Shown in pieces: positions 24,299 to 33,042 of a stretch of 64,000 nt of DNA. Numbering within the stretch: the first letter of the stretch is position 1; the number at the start of each line of letters is the position of its first letter. This DNA comes from Gemmata massiliana (GTDB taxonomy: Bacteria; Planctomycetota; Planctomycetia; Gemmatales; Gemmataceae): assembly GCF_901538265.1 (NCBI RefSeq), contig NZ_LR593886.1, positions 2,418,001 to 2,482,000 on the forward strand. The letters run 5' to 3'. Made by a program: the position numbers and the translations under genes. A model generated the notes under the pieces. The model was given only the letters and a program-made list of their open reading frames with translations, ran no database searches and was not told where the DNA came from.

Positions 24299-25414
24299 AT
24301 GTGGCGCATGCACGACGGCAATCGCGTTTTCACGGATGCCGAGTGGGAACTGTTCGCGGCAGGATTGGATCTGTTATGCAGCTTCGTCGAGAGTGACATC
24401 AGTTCGGGAACGAATTACACCGAATCCGGCGTTGGGGTGTTCGACAGGCTCACCGCGGAACAGAAACTCGCGCTCCTCGCGGACGTGGCTTCGGCCCTTC
24501 GCGACCCGGCGATCCCAATGCCTTTCCATACGGCGGCAAATGAGGGTGCGATTGCTGCCGTATTCCGGTCTGTCTGGGACGCACTGGAGGAGGAACTCGA
24601 CGCACAAGGGTCGGGCGAGAAGCGGACCGAGATCCGTCAGTTGATCCGCGATGCCGCGGCGGATTCGCTCGACCGCCCGAACCGACTCCCCTCGCCCAAG
24701 CATCCGAAGCGCACGGTGTGGAAGAACCTGCTCGAACTCATCGAAGGGCGTGTGTTTTGGGATTCCGATTACGCACTCGACGACGGGCTACTCGACATGC
24801 CGCCGGAAGGCACCCAGGCCGTCCTCGCTTCGTTGACGATCGACCCGAATTACTTCCTCTCTGTTCCGCGCGATCCCGATGAGGCCGGGGTGATCGCGGC
24901 ACGTCAGACGCTTGCGCGGTTGCTCGGTCTCGCGGTCCCCGACGATCACGGGTTGTACCCGGCCCTTGATGACCGGTTCCACGGCCTGTTCGTCGGACCG
25001 TGTTCGCCAGAGGAATTGGCCCGCTGGGAGGACCACCCGTGGGTCCGCGTCGTTAGTTCGGTGTCACCCGACTGGGAGTGTGATCTCGATGAGTGGGCGG
25101 CGCATTTTCGCGACGCGATTCCGAGTACGCCCTTCGTGATCGAACCGGATACCGCCGGGGCGTGGGCGAACATTCCACTGCCCGACGGCATCCGCCCGGA
25201 GCTATTTGGCGCGAAGTGGGTGATCCGCGACGAGGTTCATGGGTACTGGTGTGACGTGGTTGATAACGCCTGGGCGGATGTGGCGGATGAGTACATTCCG
25301 ATTTTCGGGTCAGAAGCCGAAGCGCGGGCGGCCTATCTTCAAGCCGATCACATGTACGACGAGCGGGCCGCACGCCGCCGGGCTGCCGAGGCACTGTTGG
25401 GGTTGGAGGAATGA
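24299..25414 (+). CDS. hypothetical acidic 371-residue protein
   Basis: A soluble, strongly acidic protein with many Trp and Asp residues, no signal peptide and no motif I can name. It is predicted mostly helical at the N-terminus (AEWELFAAGLDLLCSFVESD). It is the only rightward gene between 17 and 33 kb that I accept as a full-length protein. Its stop is three bases from the end of hsdS, with which it converges. A second in-frame ATG is at 24308. Being wedged between the element's unknown gene and a restriction system, it could be defence-related, but nothing in the sequence proves it. Confidence 0.72.
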   Translation: MWRMHDGNRVFTDAEWELFAAGLDLLCSFVESDISSGTNYTESGVGVFDRLTAEQKLALLADVASALRDPAIPMPFHTAANEGAIAAVFRSVWDALEEELDAQGSGEKRTEIRQLIRDAAADSLDRPNRLPSPKHPKRTVWKNLLELIEGRVFWDSDYALDDGLLDMPPEGTQAVLASLTIDPNYFLSVPRDPDEAGVIAARQTLARLLGLAVPDDHGLYPALDDRFHGLFVGPCSPEELARWEDHPWVRVVSSVSPDWECDLDEWAAHFRDAIPSTPFVIEPDTAGAWANIPLPDGIRPELFGAKWVIRDEVHGYWCDVVDNAWADVADEYIPIFGSEAEARAAYLQADHMYDERAARRRAAEALLGLEE

Positions 25415-25417
25415 ATT

Positions 25418-26554
25418 CTACAACTGACCCGCGAACGCTCGGTTCAGCACCGACGGCAGCAGCGCGTCCAGTTCGGTCGTGGTTTCTGCTTGGAGCGCCC
25501 GTAATGAGCCCAACTGAGCGAACATTTTTACCGCGAGTCGCTGCTGTCCAAGTGTTGGCATCGGGAGCCTAAGAGGGAGAACCAACTCTGGACGAACACG
25601 TTCCCTACGGGCGCCCACCCCACGAGTTGGTTCCGCGAGTCGCTCCCAAAACCACGGAGTTCTAACTAACTCGCCCAGGTAGTGAGCATCGGCTTCTTCT
25701 GGGCGACAACGAAAGGTGCGGTATTCGGGAGATACAAACCAACCCGCCAATTTCGGAGGGCATACAGCAATCGCCCCCTCCCAACCCTTCACTTGACTGA
25801 GAACGAGGGCACCTGGGTACAGGGTGTTGAATGATTTGTAAGTCGTGGAGGTTCCAGTGACTGCTTCCTTCGAGAATAACCCCTCACCAAATCCCCGTAC
25901 CCCTACTTGGGGATAAAGGCCTTCTGGTGACACCTGTTGCTTGATCTCGTGGAGTTCAAGGAAGCTGCTTATCGGAACCACCCGGCCACCGGCCATCTTG
26001 CAATGAACGCTGGTTACAAAACGTGATTGTTCTGACTCAATCTCATCCCGCAACCGCCGAGCTTCGCCCACACGCGACGCAATCGCGTCCACCCGAGCCA
26101 CGATCCGCTGCTGTTCAGTTAGGGATGGGAGGGGCATCGTGTAAGCGAGAACATGAGCCGGTCGAATGGCTGCATAGTTGGTCGAGCCCTGGGCTTCGAC
26201 TTGCTCGCGGAATGCTGGGGTGCGGATGAAGTAGTCGAGGAACTGCCGTTCGAGCTTGGTCTCATTGATGCCGAATAGGAAGTAGTGACTGCTCACGACC
26301 GCTCCGTCTAACTCCTTCGGCACAATCCCGAACCCGCCGAGTTTTGCGTCGATCTCCGCAACCAAGAACTCACCGGGACGACAAACCTGTTGCTTTTTCG
26401 TCTTGATCTCAGCGCCAGTAACGGTGTCACGTAACACAACGCCCTGCGCGTGGAGTTGCACTCGGCACCGTTTGTACAGATTCAGGTCGTCTATCTGAAT
26501 GAACTCTTTCCGATGGTTTAGCACTTCCCCGAGGGGCACGAGCGGCCATGTCAT
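25418..26554 (-). CDS. hsdS: type I restriction-modification specificity subunit
   Basis: 378 residues in the standard HsdS arrangement. A first target-recognition domain (about 1-150) ends in the conserved helix LPSLTEQQRIVARVDAIASR. A second one (about 195-330) ends in PMPTLGQQRLAVKMFAQLGS and a terminal helix LDALLPSVLNRAF. Two different target domains imply a bipartite asymmetric recognition site, which cannot be read from the protein. The true start is ATG 26554, which overlaps the hsdM stop (ATGA); the open frame further upstream overlaps hsdM and is non-coding. Confidence 0.9.
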   Translation of the reverse strand: MTWPLVPLGEVLNHRKEFIQIDDLNLYKRCRVQLHAQGVVLRDTVTGAEIKTKKQQVCRPGEFLVAEIDAKLGGFGIVPKELDGAVVSSHYFLFGINETKLERQFLDYFIRTPAFREQVEAQGSTNYAAIRPAHVLAYTMPLPSLTEQQRIVARVDAIASRVGEARRLRDEIESEQSRFVTSVHCKMAGGRVVPISSFLELHEIKQQVSPEGLYPQVGVRGFGEGLFSKEAVTGTSTTYKSFNTLYPGALVLSQVKGWEGAIAVCPPKLAGWFVSPEYRTFRCRPEEADAHYLGELVRTPWFWERLAEPTRGVGARRERVRPELVLPLRLPMPTLGQQRLAVKMFAQLGSLRALQAETTTELDALLPSVLNRAFAGQL

Positions 26555-28092
26555 TGCGCGCCCCCGGTGAGTAGCACCTTGATTTCGCCCATGATGGCCG
26601 CGATTCGCGCCTCTTTCGCGAGGATGCTTTCGACCAGTTGCTCGGGCGGGAGGTGTTCGGCGTCGACCTTGGCGTTTGGGTTCTTGCGGTCCAAGTTGCA
26701 CCCGGTCTCCATCAACTCCGACACGGGCACCTTCCACGCGCGTTCGTTCTCCGCGCGGTTCTTCCACCACGCGACGCAATCCGAAAACGCATCGAACGAC
26801 ATCGGGGCCGTTTTGGTGTACTGCTTGCGGCCCTCCGGCGGCGGTATCTCGTAGTACCACACGTCGCTCGTCGGCCCACTGCGATCGAAGAACAGGATGT
26901 TCGTCGGGATGCTGGTGTACGGGGCGAACACGCCGTTCGGCAGCCGAACAATGGTGTGCAGATTGAAGTTGGTCAACATCTCCTGTTTGATGCGGCCGCA
27001 CACCCCGTCACCGAACAGCGTGCCGTTGGGAACGACGACCGCCGCGCGCCCCGGCTTCGGCGTCTTCCGTAACTTCCGCATGATAAGTTGCAGGAACAGC
27101 AGCGCGGTTTCGGACGTCTGCTTATCGGCCGGGAATCCGTTCTGAACCCCCTTCTCCTCCTCACCCCCGAACGGCGGATTGGTGAGGATCACGTCCACGC
27201 GCTCCGCGTCGCCCAACTCCGAAATCTTCACCGCCAGACTGTTACCTTTTGTTATCTGCGGGGCATTCAGGCCGTGCAGCAGTAGGTTCATCTGGCACAG
27301 CATGAACGGTAGCGGCTTGGCTTCCTGCCCGAAAACGCTGCGCTGTTGGAGCGTGGCAAAGTCCTCGGTCTTCTTCGCCTGCTTCTCCAGGTGCGTAAAC
27401 GCTTCCACGAGGAACCCGCCGGTGCCGCACGCGGGATCGAGGACCGTTTCGCCGAGCCGCGGATCGAGCGCGGTCACCATGAACTGCACGACCGCTCGCG
27501 GGGTGTAGAACTCGCCCGAATCGCCGGCCGCGTCGCGCATCTCCTTCAGCATGGACTCGTACAGGTGGCCGAGGGTGTGAATCTCGTCCGTGCTGTCGAA
27601 GTGGATGCCGTTCACCTTGTCCACGATGTCCCAGAACAGCGTGCCGCTTTCCATGCGGTTGAGCACGCCCGCGAACACGCGCCCGATCACCTGGCGCTTC
27701 GGGTCGGAACTGTCGGCCAGCGTCCGCATGTAGGGAATGAGGCCCGGCCCCTGTTCCCCATTGGGCAGCGGCGTGTCTTCGAGCGAAAGGAATTTGATGA
27801 GGGTGTCGCCCGCGAAGTTGTCCTTGAGCGCCCAGTCGCGCCACCGGTACGGCGCGTCGATGGTCGGACGGTACTTCCGCTTGGCGAGTTTGGCGTCGGT
27901 CTCTTCGGCCTGCTCGTGGTCGTCGAGGAATTTGAGGAACATGAGCCAAGTGAGCATCGGCAGCCGGTCGAGGTCACCGTTCAGCCCGCGGTCCTTCCGC
28001 ATGATGTCGCGGGCGGATTTGAGCAGCGACCCGAGGCGCTGGGCGGTGGTGAGTGGGACCGCGGGCGCCTTGGGCTTCTTCGCTTTCGCCAT
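26551..28092 (-). CDS. hsdM: type I restriction-modification DNA methyltransferase
   Basis: 513 residues. The N-terminal HsdM domain starts at about residue 20 (GSLLKSARDIMRKDRGLNGD). SAM-binding motif I is DPACGTGGFLVEAF and catalytic motif IV is ILTNPPFGG, which makes it an N6-adenine methyltransferase. AAGGA stands before the ATG. With HsdS it methylates the host sites; with HsdR the complex restricts unmodified DNA. It begins 18 bases after the hsdR stop and overlaps hsdS, so R-M-S is a single leftward operon. Confidence 0.95.
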   Translation of the reverse strand: MAKAKKPKAPAVPLTTAQRLGSLLKSARDIMRKDRGLNGDLDRLPMLTWLMFLKFLDDHEQAEETDAKLAKRKYRPTIDAPYRWRDWALKDNFAGDTLIKFLSLEDTPLPNGEQGPGLIPYMRTLADSSDPKRQVIGRVFAGVLNRMESGTLFWDIVDKVNGIHFDSTDEIHTLGHLYESMLKEMRDAAGDSGEFYTPRAVVQFMVTALDPRLGETVLDPACGTGGFLVEAFTHLEKQAKKTEDFATLQQRSVFGQEAKPLPFMLCQMNLLLHGLNAPQITKGNSLAVKISELGDAERVDVILTNPPFGGEEEKGVQNGFPADKQTSETALLFLQLIMRKLRKTPKPGRAAVVVPNGTLFGDGVCGRIKQEMLTNFNLHTIVRLPNGVFAPYTSIPTNILFFDRSGPTSDVWYYEIPPPEGRKQYTKTAPMSFDAFSDCVAWWKNRAENERAWKVPVSELMETGCNLDRKNPNAKVDAEHLPPEQLVESILAKEARIAAIMGEIKVLLTGGAQ

Positions 28093-28110
28093 TTCGCGAC
28101 GATCCTTCCA

Positions 28111-30480
28111 TCAACCGGCGTAAAGTTTCTCTTGCAGCGCATCAACAGCGGCGAGTAACTGACTGGGGCCACTGAACCGGGCCACGATCTCCCCGGGCGG
28201 GCCGAACGCGGACAGCGGCGGCACCTTCAGCGCGTCCGGCAACTCGAACTCGCCGATCCCGTGTTCGACGTACTTGTCGATCAGCGCCTCCAGCACGGGG
28301 CGAGCGGGAGGCCCGAACCCGGCGAGAAACGCGGCGGCACTAGCCCGCAACTTGTCGGCGCGCTGCTTGCGCGTGAGCAGGGGGGATTTGTACGCGAGAT
28401 GGCACAGCAGGTCAAACGGATCGGCGTCCGGCTCCCCCACTTCGGCCGCGAGCACGCGGAGGTCGATGGCGCGCTGGTCGAGTTCTTCCAGAACCGCCTT
28501 ACGCCCCTCGGGATTGGCCCACTGGGTTCGCAGTGCGTCCGCGTCGGCGAACAGGTCGCGCACTTCCTCTGCGGTGAACCGCGGCATATCGCCAACGCGG
28601 AGTTGCTTCCCGCTCGCGTCGAGGTCGTAAGTCACCTCGGTATCGATCCAGCCCGGCCCGCCGTGAACCCTCAGTTTCACGCGCCCGCCCGTCTGTTCGG
28701 GCAGGATGCCAGCCGGAACATTGAAATCCTCGTCCGGTTCCGGGTTCGTGGTGGTTTCGGTCGCGACCGTCTGCCCGTACTCGTCGATCTCCTCAGCGGT
28801 CACCTCGGGTGGCTGTCCGTCGAAGTCCGGGTCTGCGAACTTCTCGGTGGCGCTACCGGTGTAATCGAGAATGTTGAAGAACAGTTTCCCCTTATCCTCG
28901 CGGCACCGTGTCCCGCGCCCGATGATCTGCTTGAACTCGGTCATCGAGTTAACCGGGCGGAACAGCACCACGTTGCGGCACGTCGGCGCGTCCACACCGG
29001 TCGTGAGCAACTGCGAGGTGGTGAGGATCACCGGGAAGTCCTTCTCCAGATCCTGGAAGTCGTCGAGGAACCCCGCACCTCGCTCACCCTCGTCCGCGGT
29101 CACGCGCGCGACGTAAGAACTCCCCACCTGGACCGCTGCCGGTGCGAGGTCTTTGTTCAGGTTGTGCAGCTCCTGGCGCATGATGTCCGCGTGGTCCTGG
29201 TCGGCGCAGAACACGATGGTCTTGTCGTAGCGCCCGTTCCTCTTGAGGAAGTTCGTGAGGTGGACCGCGACCGCCTTGTTCCGGGCCTCGATCGAAATGA
29301 CGCGCTCGAAGTCCTTTGTTTGGAACAACCGGTCGGGGATCGGGTTCTTGTCCTTGTCCTTCTGCCCCTTGTTCGGCCGCCAGCCGATCGCGTCGAAGGA
29401 CGTGACGATGCGGTGGACGCGATACGGGGCCAGGAACCCGTCCTCGATCCCCTGCTTGAGTGAATACGTGTAGAGCGGGTTCCCGAAGTACAGGTAACTG
29501 TCCTTGTTCTCCTCACGCAACGGGGTCGCGGTCATGCCGAGCTGATACGCGGGCTCGAAGTAGTCCAGAATCTCGCGCCACCGGCCCTCGTCGTTGGCCG
29601 AACCGCGGTGGCACTCGTCGATCACGATGAGGTCGAAGTAGTCGCGCGCGTACTGCTGGTACAATCCCGGCACCCCGTCCGCTCCGGCGAGCGACTGGTA
29701 CAGGGCGAAGTACATCTCCCGCCCCTTCTCCGCCTTCCCCTGGATGCGCAGGCGCGTGTCTCCGAACGGCGCGAAGTCCCGGTCCTTCGGGTCGTCGACC
29801 AGCTTGTTCCGGTCCGCGAGGAACAGAATGCGCGGGCGCCGCTTCGGTTCCCCCTTCGCGTTCCAGTATGCGGACCACAATTTCCAGCAGATCTGGAACG
29901 CGACCGTGGTCTTCCCGGTGCCGGTGGCGAGCGTGAGCAGGCACCGGCGCTGCTGCTTGCCCACGATGGCCTGGAGCGCCCGCTCGATGGCGACGCGCTG
30001 GAAGTACCGCGGGCGCTTATCGGGCCAGTGATAATCGGGCACCAGGAGCGCGTCCGTATACCCGGGCGCGAGGCTCATCCCCTTCAGGTACCGCTGCCAC
30101 AGTTCGGTCGGCGTGGGAAAATCCGCGCGCTCGGTCTCGGTGTGGGTGAAGTAGTCGTACTCGATGACCTTCGTGCCGTTGGTCGCGAACGCGAAATAAA
30201 GCCCGAGAATCTGGGCGTAATCTTTCGCCTGCTGGAGCCCGTCCCCGGCCGGGCGGATGTTCGATTTGGCTTCAACCACCGCGAGTAGCACGTCGCGCGT
30301 GAAGTACAGGAGGAAGTCGGGGATCTTCTTCTTGAGGCGCCGGGGCTTACCGCCCGGGAGTACGATACGCCCCGCGGTGATCCCGATCTGCTCGCGGTAG
30401 AACGTGTCGCCGTTCGCCTCCCACCCGGCCGTTTCCAGCTTGGGGCGCACCAGCGTTCGACATGTTTCGGCTTCGTTCAT
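28111..30480 (-). CDS. hsdR: type I restriction endonuclease/translocase subunit
   Basis: 789 residues. The N-terminal nuclease region has PDFLLYF ... AVVEAKS, a PD-(D/E)xK site. The helicase part has Walker A ATGTGKTT, motif II VIDECH, motif III MTATPL and motif VI IIGRGTRCRED. The C-terminal region resembles EcoEI_R_C, which docks to the HsdMS core. ATG 30480 is chosen because GAGGGAG precedes it; an in-frame start at 30525 would add 15 residues. All key motifs are intact, so the system appears functional. Confidence 0.94.
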   Translation of the reverse strand: MNEAETCRTLVRPKLETAGWEANGDTFYREQIGITAGRIVLPGGKPRRLKKKIPDFLLYFTRDVLLAVVEAKSNIRPAGDGLQQAKDYAQILGLYFAFATNGTKVIEYDYFTHTETERADFPTPTELWQRYLKGMSLAPGYTDALLVPDYHWPDKRPRYFQRVAIERALQAIVGKQQRRCLLTLATGTGKTTVAFQICWKLWSAYWNAKGEPKRRPRILFLADRNKLVDDPKDRDFAPFGDTRLRIQGKAEKGREMYFALYQSLAGADGVPGLYQQYARDYFDLIVIDECHRGSANDEGRWREILDYFEPAYQLGMTATPLREENKDSYLYFGNPLYTYSLKQGIEDGFLAPYRVHRIVTSFDAIGWRPNKGQKDKDKNPIPDRLFQTKDFERVISIEARNKAVAVHLTNFLKRNGRYDKTIVFCADQDHADIMRQELHNLNKDLAPAAVQVGSSYVARVTADEGERGAGFLDDFQDLEKDFPVILTTSQLLTTGVDAPTCRNVVLFRPVNSMTEFKQIIGRGTRCREDKGKLFFNILDYTGSATEKFADPDFDGQPPEVTAEEIDEYGQTVATETTTNPEPDEDFNVPAGILPEQTGGRVKLRVHGGPGWIDTEVTYDLDASGKQLRVGDMPRFTAEEVRDLFADADALRTQWANPEGRKAVLEELDQRAIDLRVLAAEVGEPDADPFDLLCHLAYKSPLLTRKQRADKLRASAAAFLAGFGPPARPVLEALIDKYVEHGIGEFELPDALKVPPLSAFGPPGEIVARFSGPSQLLAAVDALQEKLYAG

Positions 30481-30730
30481 GGGCGCGAAACTCCCTCGAC
30501 CCTCCGGTACGAGGTACGCTGTCACGTCCTGACGCCGGCTGGCAGATTGGATTTTACGCGGGGTTCAAGATGACTGCAACGTGCGATGCCATGACGTGAT
30601 CGGCATAAGCATTTGTGGCTGACATACATATGAGCGCCGTGGTACAGCACGTATGCGCCTCGGCTCGTCTTTAAAGGCAGGGGCGCCCGCGAAGGCCGTG
30701 ATCTTTTCGGGCACGCAAGCGGAAGATTAA

Positions 30731-31297
30731 CTACTTTTCTGAAGCGTTGGTTACTGCAACCGGCGCCACGACGTTGACTTGTTTCTTGGCGATATTGACC
30801 TGGAGCACCGGGACCGCGAGCTTGCGGACCAGCGCGAGCCCCTTGACCGCGGCCAGGAACCGCTTGTTCGTGGCATCCATGCGGCGCTGGTGGAACTCGG
30901 CCTGCTTGAAACTCGCGTCCTTCTGCCCCTGGGCCGCACGTAGCTCGGCGTCCTGAACCTGGAGCCAACACGCCACGACGCGCTCGACCAGCACGCGCTC
31001 CACGGGCGTTGAGTTCTCGCCCAACAGTTCGGCGCGCATCAGATCCAGTTTCTTGAGCACGGCCTCGCGGAACCCGACATTGTCTCCGCCCATCGCCTTG
31101 ATGAACGATGACATGACCTGGTCGGCCAGCTCGCCACCGAACATGCGGAGCGAGGCCGGATTGTTCAGCATCTTGCGCACGACCGGGACCGTGCTCTCGT
31201 CCCCCGCCTGCGTCCGCTTCAGAAGCGCCCGAAGCTCCTCCATCGTCTTGGGCGCCTCGGCTTCAGCCGGTGGAAGTGCCGCTTTCGTGCTCGCCAC
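30731..31297 (-). CDS. hypothetical protein, partner of the 31263-31589 gene
   Basis: 188 residues, helical and rich in charged residues (RVLVERVVACWLQVQDAELRAAQ), without motif or membrane segment. Its ATG at 31297 lies 35 bases inside the preceding gene, so the two are translationally coupled. This two-gene arrangement looks familiar from planctomycete accessory DNA, but I know of no function. It is possibly a DNA-associated accessory protein of the island. Confidence 0.7.
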   Translation of the reverse strand: MASTKAALPPAEAEAPKTMEELRALLKRTQAGDESTVPVVRKMLNNPASLRMFGGELADQVMSSFIKAMGGDNVGFREAVLKKLDLMRAELLGENSTPVERVLVERVVACWLQVQDAELRAAQGQKDASFKQAEFHQRRMDATNKRFLAAVKGLALVRKLAVPVLQVNIAKKQVNVVAPVAVTNASEK

Positions 31298-31589
31298 GTT
31301 TCTTCCTCCATTCGCCGCGCTTGTGCTGGTGGAACCCGGCCGCCAGCAGCGCCGCCTGAATTAAGAGATCGGCCTGTTCGTTCAGTTCCGCGAGCAGGAC
31401 GTCCAGTGTCTTAACCCGCTCCTGTGCAATTTTAGCGCACGCTCGCTCGGTTTCGCGCTTGTCGCGCTCGATCGCGTCCAACTGAGCCACGAGTTCGCCG
31501 GCGCGACCGCCCCCGATGTACTCGCGGACCACGTGCCCGTTAACGCGGCGCGAGCGCGTGTAGTACCGACCGCACTTGTCCCAACCCAT
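31263..31589 (-). CDS. small hypothetical protein of the MGWxxxGRYYxRSRRVNG type
   Basis: 108 residues beginning MGWDKCGRYYTRSRRVNGHV, then VREYIGGG and a long charged coiled-coil-like helix (LDAIERDKRETERACAKIA), ending in a basic tail. The N-terminal module, with aromatic and Arg residues, resembles short Arm-DNA-binding or AP2-like beta-sheets used to touch DNA; that is inference. A shortened relative is at 56027-56332. It overlaps the next gene by 35 bases. Confidence 0.72.
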   Translation of the reverse strand: MGWDKCGRYYTRSRRVNGHVVREYIGGGRAGELVAQLDAIERDKRETERACAKIAQERVKTLDVLLAELNEQADLLIQAALLAAGFHQHKRGEWRKKRGEHESGTSTG

Positions 31590-31860
31590 TCTGTTACACC
31601 TCCGCGTGTGCCCCGGTTCGGTCTGATCGAATCATATTGCCATCCGCACTTCGGAGCGTGAGTTCGGCCGTTCGGGCATTAGCGTTTTATTGCGTTTCGT
31701 GGCGCCCAGGATTTTTAAAACTCCTTATTGCCTGAACACTGGCGTACATGGGGTAAGTGACCGAAATGATGATTGCGTTGCAAAGTGGAATCCCGTAGTT
31801 CCACTTACGAAGGGACGTGCGGGTTTCTGCCGAAAATAATCCGCAGTTAGAGGGGTGAAA

Positions 31861-32121
31861 TTACCCGGCCCGGACCCGCAACCCGCATTGATCGCAACCG
31901 ACGGACCGCCGGGAATGTGCCCACATCAAGACCGCCCCGCAGGTCGGGCAGTCGAGCGGGGCCGGCGGGCGCCAGCACGACCACCCACAATCCCGCGCGC
32001 AGTACCAGAACCGCAGCTTCCCGGGCGCGGTCCGTACCGCGACCGCCTCCGGGACCCGGCACCCCGGGCACGTGCGCGACCACTCCACCCGCGGGCGCCC
32101 CATTAGTTCGTAGAAGTTCAC
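31861..32121 (-). CDS. small zinc-ribbon protein
   Basis: 86 residues with paired Cys motifs CPGC, CARDC, CPTC and CDQC, enough for two zinc ribbons of the topoisomerase-C-terminal type. Its start is ATG 32121. No enzymatic domain is present. It lies alone in an otherwise gene-poor stretch, on the same strand as the RM and hypothetical genes, and may be a remnant of a larger DNA-binding protein. Confidence 0.6.
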   Translation of the reverse strand: MNFYELMGRPRVEWSRTCPGCRVPEAVAVRTAPGKLRFWYCARDCGWSCWRPPAPLDCPTCGAVLMWAHSRRSVGCDQCGLRVRAG

Positions 32122-32532
32122 GACGAGCCCTTTTGCGTGGGACTGTTCACGTACCGGACCCGACGCACTTGTGCCGAACGCGCCCGCCGAGCCGGCGCGA
32201 GCAGTAGTGGAAGACGCGGCCGTTGCAGTGTTCGAGTTCCACGGGCACGATTCCGTGGACTACAGCGGAACGATTGTCCCGCTTTGTACCCGAATCATTG
32301 GAGGTGGCGGGGGAACATGGGAGAACCGAGTAGTTAGGGGAGACATGCCGTGCTGGTGCGGGACAGGTTCAAAGCAGGCCAGTCATTCACACTGGCAAGC
32401 CGGAACCCGGTTCGGGTCGGTTACCGGTGGGAATGATAGTGATCACCGCGGTTCAAGGGACGTGATCACCAACACTCAGAAGCTGAATTCGGAGTTAGAA
32501 AATAAGCTGAGCGGCTCACCAGTGGAATCAAC

Positions 32533-32688
32533 GTGGTACCGCCGAACCTCGTCTGGATCATCGTCATCATCGCCACTATCACCACGGGGCTTGTCCGGGT
32601 TTGGGTGACAATGGTGGTGATAGTGGCGATGATCCAGCAGGCTTACCACGCTCACGCTCACGTGCCCAAGTGGTATCTGGACCGATGA
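32533..32688 (+). CDS. possible 51-residue double-spanning membrane peptide
   Basis: A GTG-initiated frame encodes a peptide with two hydrophobic stretches (LVWIIVIIATITTGLV and VWVTMVVIVAMI) around a short basic turn, ending in a soluble His-rich tail HAHAHVPKWYLDR. An in-frame stop lies upstream and no strong ribosome-binding site is visible. The DNA contains a 20-bp inverted repeat that makes the two helices near mirror images. It could be a real small membrane protein or chance. Confidence 0.35.
   Translation: MVPPNLVWIIVIIATITTGLVRVWVTMVVIVAMIQQAYHAHAHVPKWYLDR
32566..32633. repeat. 20-bp perfect inverted repeat
   Basis: ATCATCGCCACTATCACCAC at 32566-32585 and its exact complement at 32614-32633, with a 28-base loop. 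There is no T run after it. It lies inside the small hydrophobic frame. The rest of 32122-33042 holds no gene I can support; it contains the leader of the M16 peptidase gene. Confidence 0.75.
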
Positions 32689-33042
32689 AAGTTACATGGA
32701 TCGTGCTTGGGTGAATTGCCAACGTGGTCCCATCGGATGATAACCCGGGCTACCGCCAAGACTTTTCACGGCCGTAGAAAGAATCGGGACGGTTTCCATG
32801 CATCGCGGTAGCTGGTTGGGTCACATATCTCAACCGAACCCTTCCGCGTCTTTCAAAGAATAAGTTTTGTGCCCTGGCGCGGTAACACGCACGAGGAAAT
32901 CTCGCTTCTGGACGTATCGCGATCTTCGATGGTCGCGGAAGGATCGCGCGGGCTCCGCACCGACGGGCGGGCGCCGGGAACCCATCGGTGGCGGGCGTGA
33001 CACCCTTCAAACCCACTCTTTTACCCGAGAGGTCCGGAACCG

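Noticed and set aside
26555-27001. N-terminal extension of hsdS
   Set aside because: Lies over hsdM in another frame; HsdS starts at 26554 with an ATGA overlap.
32171-32608. 145-codon plus-strand frame upstream of the M16 gene
   Set aside because: Low-complexity Ser/Gly composition, no ribosome-binding site, crosses the inverted repeat; not protein-like.
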